The translations under genes were made by a program, and so were the position numbers. Positions 6,519-10,711 of a stretch of DNA of 10,711 bases are shown piece by piece. The first letter of the stretch is position 1. Each line of letters opens with the position of its first letter. Where the stretch lies: contig JABMOA010000097.1 of assembly GCA_013204355.1 (NCBI GenBank), positions 1 to 10,711 on the forward strand, written 5' to 3'. The stretch comes from Candidatus Woesearchaeota archaeon (GTDB lineage Archaea; Nanobdellota; Nanobdellia; Woesearchaeales; GW2011-AR9). The notes below the pieces were generated by a model. It ran no database searches. It was not told where the DNA came from and worked only from the letters and a program-made list of their open reading frames with translations.

Positions 6519-6905
6519 ATGCCACATCAGTGTGTACGTTGTAGTACAATATTCCCGAACGGGGCTCAAGAAATTCTAAAAGGATGTAGTTGTGGTGCTA
6601 GATTATTTTTCTTTGTTAAAGATAAGGATATAGAACGTGGTAAGGAATTAGTCAGTAACCTCTCTGAAGAAGATAAAATTCAAATTGAACAAGACATCCG
6701 TGAAATAATTCCTGTGAAGGATGAGAGTAATAAAGATGCTCCTGTGATTCTTGATATTGAAGCAATCCGTATCATGGGGCCTGGGAAGTATGAATTAGAT
6801 ATTGTCCATATGTTCAAAAATGACCCCATGGTTATTAAGTTGGAAGAAGGAAAATATATGATTGATCTCCCTCAAGCTTTTTCTAGAGAAAGGAAGAAAA
6901 ATTAA
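6519..6905 (+). CDS. arvC: Zinc-ribbon protein (DUF2072, ArvC/OapC-type)
   Basis: This 128-residue protein has an N-terminal zinc ribbon, CVRC (5-8) and CSC (23-25) within KGCSCGARLFFF, a pattern typical of the archaeal DUF2072 family. A short helical, acidic middle (about 36-75) and a compact beta-rich C-terminal domain (about 77-122) with IRIMGPGKYELDIV follow. As third gene after the GTPase and DUF2073 protein it corresponds to OapC or ArvC. Its exact role is unknown; zinc binding is inferred from the four Cys. AAGGA, 7 bases before the ATG, is the ribosome-binding site and lies inside the second copy of the 13-base repeat. A run of six T at 6932-6937 may end the transcript. Confidence 0.8.
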   Translation: MPHQCVRCSTIFPNGAQEILKGCSCGARLFFFVKDKDIERGKELVSNLSEEDKIQIEQDIREIIPVKDESNKDAPVILDIEAIRIMGPGKYELDIVHMFKNDPMVIKLEEGKYMIDLPQAFSRERKKN

Positions 6906-6950
6906 AATTTTAAGTGATAAAACAGAGAGTATTTTTTGAAATTTATAAGA

Positions 6951-7028
6951 TAACTTTTAACATCTAAAAACATGCATTTTGTCAAAAAAAGCGACACATT
7001 TTTAAAAGTTAAGAGATAACTAAGTTAT
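6951..7028. promoter_or_regulatory. Fic gene promoter with four TAACT/AGTTA half-sites
   Basis: The box TTTTTAAAAG (6999-7008) is centred about 26 bases before the ATG at 7029, implying a leaderless message. It overlaps one arm of a 10-base inverted repeat, TAACTTTTAA (6951-6960) and TTAAAAGTTA (7002-7011). A second palindrome, ATAACT-A-AGTTAT (7016-7028), ends right at the start codon. AGATAACT also recurs at 6948-6955 and 7014-7021. Repressor binding here would cover both the TATA box and the transcription start. Confidence 0.5.
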
Positions 7029-8024
7029 ATGAAATTCATACTTAAGAAGATAATTAAAGGAAGACCTTATTATTATTTTAAATTATCTTATCCTCTTTTA
7101 AATGAAAGATATAATTTTTCTAAATACATTGGACCTATACTACCACGTGATATGCGCTTCTTAATAGTACAATTATTTACAGAAGTTGCAAAATTCATTG
7201 ATGAAAAGGTAAAAGTGGAGAAGTTTCCTTACTTTCACCCTCAATCTGTAAAATCAATTGAACATACAAAATTGAAATACATTTTACAAAGTCATGAACT
7301 TTTTCAACCAGACTTGCAATTATTTAAAACGTTATTTTACATTTTATTTGTATTAAATTCTAATAGGGCTGAAGGATCAAAAGTTACAAGATCAAATATT
7401 GAAGAAGTCATGCAAAAAAAAGTAAAACCACAGACCATTATTGAGAAAGAAGTTATAAATTCCATAAGAGGAATTAATTTTGCATTTTCTAGAAATATGG
7501 TCTGGAATGAAAAAAATATTAGAGATGTCCATAAACATTTATTTTGGAATATTCATCCAGAAATTGCAGGCAAGTATAAACGTGTCAATAATATTGTTGG
7601 AAATGAAGAAACAACTGAATGGCAAGAAGTTCATAAAGAAATGAAAAATTTATTGATTTGGTTTCAAAAAGAAAAAGGAAAGATGTACGGTCCACAATTA
7701 GCATTAGAATTTTATTGGAGATTTGAAGCCATTCACCCATTTGAGGATGGAAATGGAAGAGTTGGAAGAATTTTGTTAAATCGGATTTTACTTGAACAAG
7801 GATATGCGCCTGTTGTATTTTTTAGTGAAAATCATCAAGCTCATTGTAACGCGATATCCAAAGCTAAAGTTGGAAAAACATTAAATTTAGCAAAACATTT
7901 CATAGATGCTGTTAATAAAACAAATAACGCAATCATCAAATATAAAAAAGAACAACGAGTCACCGGTGGAAGTTCAAAAGTTGGGCAGTGGGAAATAAGT
8001 AGAGGCAAGATTCGGATTGGATGA
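7029..8024 (+). CDS. Fic-domain protein (probable AMP-transferase), class II
   Basis: This 331-residue protein carries the Fic signature HPFEDGNGRVGR at 236-247, with the catalytic His236 and the phosphate-binding Asp240-Arg247 loop complete. SNRAEG at 111-116 matches the inhibitory S/T-x3-E-G/N motif placed before the Fic core, which defines class II Fic proteins. Glu115 would block productive ATP binding until relieved. Fic proteins transfer AMP, or occasionally another moiety, to hydroxyl groups of target proteins; the target here is not visible. The N-terminal about 75 residues (GRPYYYFKLSYPL, then SKYIGP) resemble the leading region seen in other archaeal Fic proteins. No separate antitoxin gene is present, in keeping with the built-in inhibitory helix. 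A TATA box 26 bases upstream and no Shine-Dalgarno support a leaderless start. Confidence 0.88.
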   Translation: MKFILKKIIKGRPYYYFKLSYPLLNERYNFSKYIGPILPRDMRFLIVQLFTEVAKFIDEKVKVEKFPYFHPQSVKSIEHTKLKYILQSHELFQPDLQLFKTLFYILFVLNSNRAEGSKVTRSNIEEVMQKKVKPQTIIEKEVINSIRGINFAFSRNMVWNEKNIRDVHKHLFWNIHPEIAGKYKRVNNIVGNEETTEWQEVHKEMKNLLIWFQKEKGKMYGPQLALEFYWRFEAIHPFEDGNGRVGRILLNRILLEQGYAPVVFFSENHQAHCNAISKAKVGKTLNLAKHFIDAVNKTNNAIIKYKKEQRVTGGSSKVGQWEISRGKIRIG

Positions 8025-8029
8025 TTAAA

Positions 8030-8038
8030 TTTATAAAT
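8030..8038 (+). promoter_or_regulatory. TATA box for the 8061 reading frame
   Basis: TTTATAAAT is centred about 27 bases before the ATG at 8061, the leaderless spacing seen elsewhere in the window. It suggests that the truncated frame was, or still is, transcribed. Confidence 0.5.
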
Positions 8039-8060
8039 ACATTTAAGTATAACCATTATT

Positions 8061-8246
8061 ATGAAAAACAAAGAATTTTTTTATCTGCAGTACAATAAAG
8101 TTAATTGGCAGAATCAGGAAAAAACAAAAATTAATCAATTTGTTAATGAGTACATTATTGACCATTTTATACCTAAAGACAAAGAAATTAAACTATTTGA
8201 TATTGGATTTGTTTGTACTCTTTTTGTGTTTTCTAAAAAGAATTAA
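8061..8246 (+). pseudogene. Probable N-terminal remnant of a SAM methyltransferase
   Basis: This frame of 61 codons has a good leaderless promoter. Residues 1-50 read like the start of a class I SAM-dependent methyltransferase: a Tyr- and Asn-rich lead, a helix (INQFVNEYIIDHFIP, 24-38), then the first strand IKLFDIGF (43-50), where the glycine-rich motif I should begin. The expected G-x-G continuation is missing; the frame instead runs into a hydrophobic tail and stops against the convergent ZPR1 gene. I found no continuation in the other plus-strand frames. The likely explanation is a deletion or rearrangement near 8210 that removed about three quarters of the gene. It could instead be a genuine small protein. 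Its stop overlaps that of the ZPR1-type gene by four bases. Confidence 0.5.
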
Positions 8247-8755
8247 ATTTTCCCCTTTACCGCTTTATCAGAAACAATACAACTGTGACCAGAAGGGTCT
8301 TCAATTGATATTTTTATTTTTTCTCTTCCTACAAGAATTTTATTTATTTTTTTAATCAAGTTTTTTGCTTTCTTTTTTGCTGCGGGGTCATCTTCAGATT
8401 CTCCTGCGGATTGAATAATTTTTTTCGCACGTTCAAAAAGTCCTTCTACATTTGTAACATATCCATTTGATGCTGGACCTGATTCCATTGTAATAATGCG
8501 TGGGATTTTAACAGTTGCTTGACCGGATTTAACGATTTTGATGTTTAAATCATCTTCAGAAGTTACTTCTAATGTGTATTTACATGGTTCTTTAGGGTCT
8601 GCTGGCTCTACATCAGACTTACGTGTACCGCAAGCTTCACATTCCATGGAAAGGACATAAACTCGTCCAAAGAAGGGAATTTCAATATCTTCTTCTCTAA
8701 GTATTGCTTTCCTTTCACCACAAAATGGGCATTCCTGATCTTTAATTTCTGACAT
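8243..8755 (-). CDS. ZPR1-type zinc-finger protein
   Basis: This 170-residue archaeal ZPR1 protein has one zinc finger (C9-PF-C12 and C39-EA-C42) followed by the beta-rich ZPR1 domain. Family signs are the R-x2-P-R-I-type strand (83-88), TNVEGLFERA (101-110) and the closing EDPSGHS (152-158). Eukaryotic ZPR1 has two such units and helps fold elongation factor eEF1A. Archaeal members have one unit and an unproven but probably similar role with aEF1A; that is an inference from the family. The length fits archaeal homologs. A TATA-like element 27 bases upstream and no Shine-Dalgarno suggest a leaderless message. It is divergent from the tRNA-Gly gene. Confidence 0.88.
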   Translation of the reverse strand: MSEIKDQECPFCGERKAILREEDIEIPFFGRVYVLSMECEACGTRKSDVEPADPKEPCKYTLEVTSEDDLNIKIVKSGQATVKIPRIITMESGPASNGYVTNVEGLFERAKKIIQSAGESEDDPAAKKKAKNLIKKINKILVGREKIKISIEDPSGHSCIVSDKAVKGKI

Positions 8756-8777
8756 ATTAGCGATTAAGTGCGATTGC

Positions 8778-8787
8778 TTTAAAAATA
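8778..8787 (-). promoter_or_regulatory. TATA-like element for the ZPR1-type gene
   Basis: The minus strand reads TATTTTTAAA, centred about 27 bases before the ATG at 8755. Confidence 0.45.
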
Positions 8788-8798
8788 TTGCGGGAAGA

Positions 8799-8807
8799 TT
8801 TATAAAT
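8799..8807 (+). promoter_or_regulatory. TATA box for the tRNA-Gly gene
   Basis: TTTATAAAT is centred near 8803. Initiation about 26 bases on would fall at 8829, three bases before the mature tRNA 5' end. Confidence 0.65.
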
Positions 8808-8831
8808 CAGTGGTTTTATTTGATATTAGAT

Positions 8832-8942
8832 GCACCCGTAGTTTAATGGCTAGAATCCGGGCCTTCCAAACAAGAAAAGTTCAAATCTGAGCTCATCTTG
8901 TGATGAGAGCCTGTGATCCGGGTTCGAATCCCGGCGGGTGCA
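8832..8942 (+). tRNA. tRNA-Gly (anticodon UCC) with a 39-base intron
   Basis: The acceptor stem GCACCCG (8832-8838) pairs with CGGGTGC (8935-8941), with discriminator A8942; CCA is not encoded. The D arm is GTTT / GAAT around AATGGCTA. The anticodon stem CGGGC (8858-8862) pairs with GCCTG (8909-8913) and the spliced loop is CUUCCAA with anticodon UCC at 8865-8867. The T arm is CCGGG-TTCGAAT-CCCGG. The intron is 8869-8907, directly after position 37, the canonical archaeal site. Bulge-helix-bulge geometry fits the splicing endonuclease: bulges C8867-A-A8869 and A8906-G-A8908 are each cut after the second base. The inner stem is ACAAGA / TCTTGT (8870-8875 / 8896-8901), and the four-base central helix between the bulges has one U-U mismatch. 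Confidence 0.95.
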
Positions 8943-8967
8943 CTTATTATCCTCTAACATCATAATA

Positions 8968-8975
8968 TTTATATA
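8968..8975 (+). promoter_or_regulatory. TATA box for the structured RNA at 8997
   Basis: TTTATATA is centred about 25-26 bases before 8997, exactly the first base of the closing stem of the RNA described next. Confidence 0.6.
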
Positions 8976-8996
8976 TCACTACATTCTTCTAAAAAT

Positions 8997-9131
8997 GCTC
9001 ATCAGAGTCGAAAGACGCCTGTTATGGGAAACTATAACTTCGCAAAGTTCGCTTTGTATTGCCGTTTAGCTTAGAAAATCCAGCTGGTTCATTTAGGTGG
9101 TAAAACGGTAGTCTCGAAAGTTCTGGTGAGC
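8997..9131 (+). ncRNA. Unrecognised structured RNA, about 135 nt
   Basis: GCTCATCAGA (8997-9006) pairs with TCTGGTGAGC (9122-9131) as a 10-base closing stem with one G-U pair. Inside are GTC-GAAA-GAC (9007-9016); GTTATGG-GAAA-CTATAAC (9021-9038), a 7-base stem with a GNRA loop; CAAAG-TTCG-CTTTG (9043-9056), with a UUCG loop; and CCGTTT (9062-9067) with AAACGG (9103-9108), enclosing a weaker arm around CCAGCTGG. Three stable tetraloops, a closing stem and a TATA box placed exactly for initiation at its first base argue for a real RNA gene. TTCTTCCTTGTTT after 9131 could end transcription. I see no RNase P, SRP, 5S, C/D-box or H/ACA signatures. Its function is unknown. Confidence 0.65.
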
Positions 9132-9148
9132 TATTCTTCCTTGTTTAA

Positions 9149-10207
9149 TTACTCAACCAACTTTTTCTGCCAGGATCGTAAAGAATCAAAGGTTCCCGTT
9201 ACAGTAATATCATGCATCTGGTCTTTGCTGAGAATGAGGTGTTTAGGTAGGTGTAATTTGGTCCCTATCTTTTCACGTAATTCTAGAAGTTGTTTTAATT
9301 TTTCTTTCTGTGCTGGTGTGTAATGTTTCTTTGTTGACAGGGATACTGTAATAGATTCTTTTTTTCCTTTCTGGATTTCTTCATAGAATTCTTTTGCGTA
9401 ATTTCGTACGACAGGATGGACCTCTCGCATTTTTCGCCATTCTAAAAGATTTTTTGGTGGTCTAATTGAAAATGAAACTATTTTCTTTGTTGCAAGAATG
9501 AAGTGGACTGGACGGTCTACTTTTTTTGCAAGTTTTTCTCTAAGAATAAATAATCTTTTCAAAGTTGCACGTTCATGGGGCTCCATGGCTTTGTAACCTG
9601 TAATGTCTTTATAACCACCTTCTTTGTATTCCACATTTTTGTTTTCAATATATTTAAATTCCTCTTCTGCCCACTCAAATCTGTTTTTCTTTTTGAGGTC
9701 CTCAATTAATAAATCGCGAATTTCAATAAGATATTTTGTATCTTTGATTGCATATTCTAACATATCAGTTGCCAAAGGACGTTTTGTCCAGTCCGCCATT
9801 TGGAATTTGCTTTCTTTCTTTAATTTAAGATAATGTTCGAATAATGATCCTAAGCCAAGTTCTGTTCTTCCAAGTAATAATGCTGCAACTTGTGTGTCAA
9901 ATATATTTTTTGGACGACATTTTAATTGGTGGTGCAAAATACGGAAATCAAAACCAACATCATGAAAGACTTTTTGAATTTTTGAATTTTGAAGAATTTT
10001 GACCAATGAATCTACTTCTTTGAGTACTAATAAATCTAGAATCCAATGATTTGTTTTAGAGGAAATTTGAATTAATGCAAGATAGGAACCATAATGATGA
10101 AGATTATTTTCGCATTCTAAATCAATTGCAAGTACCTTTTCTTTACGCCACTCTTTTGCAGCTGTTTCTAGTTTCTGAATTGTATCAATGAATGTAAATG
10201 TTGTCAT
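9149..10207 (-). CDS. RNase D-like 3'-5' exonuclease with two HRDC domains
   Basis: From the ATG at 10207 this is a 352-residue protein. The DEDDy exonuclease domain (about 1-175) shows D29 and E31 (AIDLE), D87 in the FHDVGFDF segment, and Y152 with D156 (YAIKD). Two HRDC-type helical domains follow, about 212-280 and 298-352, as in bacterial RNase D, which trims 3' ends of stable RNAs. The frame stays open to an ATG at 10381, but the extra 58 residues look non-coding. They overlap the divergent gene at 10350, and a TATA box (TTTTAAAA, 10229-10236) sits 25-26 bases before 10207, so I choose 10207. A role in tRNA or other RNA maturation is likely. It lies next to a tRNA and an RNA gene, but that proximity proves nothing. 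Confidence 0.88.
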   Translation of the reverse strand: MTTFTFIDTIQKLETAAKEWRKEKVLAIDLECENNLHHYGSYLALIQISSKTNHWILDLLVLKEVDSLVKILQNSKIQKVFHDVGFDFRILHHQLKCRPKNIFDTQVAALLLGRTELGLGSLFEHYLKLKKESKFQMADWTKRPLATDMLEYAIKDTKYLIEIRDLLIEDLKKKNRFEWAEEEFKYIENKNVEYKEGGYKDITGYKAMEPHERATLKRLFILREKLAKKVDRPVHFILATKKIVSFSIRPPKNLLEWRKMREVHPVVRNYAKEFYEEIQKGKKESITVSLSTKKHYTPAQKEKLKQLLELREKIGTKLHLPKHLILSKDQMHDITVTGTFDSLRSWQKKLVE

Positions 10208-10228
10208 AAGAGGAATACTTGTTTCTTC

Positions 10229-10236
10229 TTTTAAAA
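10229..10236 (-). promoter_or_regulatory. TATA box for the RNase D-like gene
   Basis: The self-complementary box TTTTAAAA is centred 25-26 bases before the ATG at 10207, which gives a leaderless message and fixes the start choice. Confidence 0.55.
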
Positions 10237-10317
10237 GTGTTTCGATGGAATTGGAGTGATTATAAGAAGTTATACAGCAATCGCGGGAGCAGTTAGTGTT
10301 AGTATTTTTTAGGATAA

Positions 10318-10328
10318 ATCTTTTAAAG
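10318..10328 (+). promoter_or_regulatory. TATA box for the small gene at 10350
   Basis: TCTTTTAAAGA lies about 27 bases before the ATG at 10350, again the leaderless spacing. Confidence 0.5.
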
Positions 10329-10349
10329 AAATCAACATGATTTGATGAA

Positions 10350-10592
10350 ATGAGATATAAATTAAAACAAAGATTAATCACAAGTGCTGAAAGTAAGTTT
10401 AATGATCATTATGTTGTTGCCGATAATTATGAGGTTGACGGATTACATTTAATTGTTGAAGGTCACTTTCACCCACATTTATCAAGCGTAATTGATTATG
10501 TGGTTAAAAACGGTAATAGGCCTACACATTATAGGGTAGAAGATTATGAACAAAGATTAATTGAAAAATCACAATTCGCCATAAAATCCTAA
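10350..10592 (+). CDS. Small unrecognised protein (80 residues)
   Basis: I do not recognise this protein. It is soluble, with no signal peptide or membrane segment. The sequence alternates likely strands and helices: GLHLIVEGHFHPHLSSVIDYVV (31-52) contains three His, and a basic-acidic end follows (YRVEDYEQRLIEKS, 61-74). The balanced composition and a well-placed TATA box support a real, leaderless gene divergent from the RNase D-like gene. A terminator-like T-rich run follows the stop. The His cluster (H39, H41, H43) could hold a metal, but that is speculation. Confidence 0.6.
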   Translation: MRYKLKQRLITSAESKFNDHYVVADNYEVDGLHLIVEGHFHPHLSSVIDYVVKNGNRPTHYRVEDYEQRLIEKSQFAIKS

Positions 10593-10622
10593 GGGCCCTG
10601 TAGAAACCCTCTTTTTCTTTTG
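10593..10622 (+). terminator. T-rich terminator after the small gene
   Basis: GGGCCCT just after the stop is followed, from 10610, by TCTTTTTCTTTTGT. The T-rich run is the normal archaeal stop signal. The GGG (10593-10595) and CCC (10607-10609) could pair as a weak stem. Confidence 0.5.
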
Positions 10623-10630
10623 TATTAGCG

Positions 10631-10682
10631 CCCCACGAGCAATCAAAGATTGCTGGGGGGTCCCAAAAAACTTTGTTTTTTG
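10631..10682. repeat. Two-hairpin module at the right edge
   Basis: AGCAATC-aaa-GATTGCT (10638-10654) is flanked by CCCC (10631-10634) and GGGG (10657-10660), making an extended stem. It is followed at once by CAAAAAAC-TTT-GTTTTTTG (10664-10682), a perfect 8-base stem. The same order, a hairpin with an AAA loop and AATC/GATT core followed by an A-tract/T-tract hairpin with a three-base loop, is seen at 5937-5987. The bases beyond it to 10711 show nothing I can name. Confidence 0.5.
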
Positions 10683-10711
10683 ATACCCTGTCAAAGACGA
10701 GGCACACGAGA

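Noticed and set aside
8976..9006. CTGATGAG on the minus strand, resembling a hammerhead ribozyme core
   Set aside because: No GAAA element follows at the right distance and the other hammerhead stems cannot be formed.
8997..9131. RNase P RNA, SRP RNA, 5S rRNA or a tRNA-like gene
   Set aside because: It is too short for archaeal RNase P or SRP RNA and lacks their conserved core segments. It has no 5S pattern, and although CTCGAAA looks like an anticodon loop, the flanking bases do not pair.
9126..9323. Plus-strand frame of 65 codons
   Set aside because: It is antisense to the end of the RNase D-like gene and begins in the 3' arm of the structured RNA; it has no promoter of its own.
10522..10707. 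61-codon frame on the minus strand at the right edge
   Set aside because: It runs through the terminator and both hairpins of the edge module and overlaps the small plus-strand gene. The hairpins explain the sequence better.

Overview
The window looks like a compact, AT-rich archaeal chromosome segment. The support is a tRNA-Gly with a bulge-helix-bulge intron and no encoded CCA, TATA-like boxes placed 25-28 bases before start codons, Lrp/AsnC-type regulators, a single-domain archaeal ZPR1 protein, and a three-gene cluster otherwise known from Euryarchaeota. The low GC, short intergenic gaps and the style of the Lrp and methyltransferase sequences suggest a DPANN-type lineage such as Woesearchaeota or Pacearchaeota. 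That placement is an inference from memory of those genomes.

Left part (1-5068): the C-terminal part of a metallophosphoesterase with a very long charged tail enters from the left edge. It converges on a metallo-beta-lactamase-fold hydrolase. A shared upstream region separates that hydrolase from a regulator built of two complete Lrp/AsnC modules. The regulator converges, with overlapping stop codons, on two adjacent genes for diverged paralogs of one unrecognised protein family.

Centre (5190-6905): an Era/Ras-like GTPase, a DUF2073 protein and a small zinc-ribbon protein lie in order on the plus strand. This matches the cluster called oapABC (origin-associated proteins) or arvABC (archaeal vesiculation) in haloarchaea. 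Here it has three unusual details: a basic amphipathic N-terminal helix on the GTPase, a leader of four consecutive hairpins before the second gene, and a 72-base in-frame duplicated-end segment between the second and third genes.

Right part (7029-10711): a class II Fic (AMP-transferase) protein with an operator-like promoter is followed by what looks like the broken N-terminus of a methyltransferase. Next come a ZPR1-type zinc-finger protein, the intron-containing tRNA-Gly(UCC), and an apparently new structured RNA gene of about 135 nt with its own promoter. An RNase D-like exonuclease with two HRDC domains, a small unrecognised protein gene and a hairpin-rich right edge complete the window.

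At least six genes appear to be transcribed leaderless, whereas the GTPase cluster and the metallo-beta-lactamase gene carry Shine-Dalgarno sequences. The best candidates for something undescribed are the RNA at 8997-9131, the structured leader at 5874-6009, and the 6432-6516 segment.
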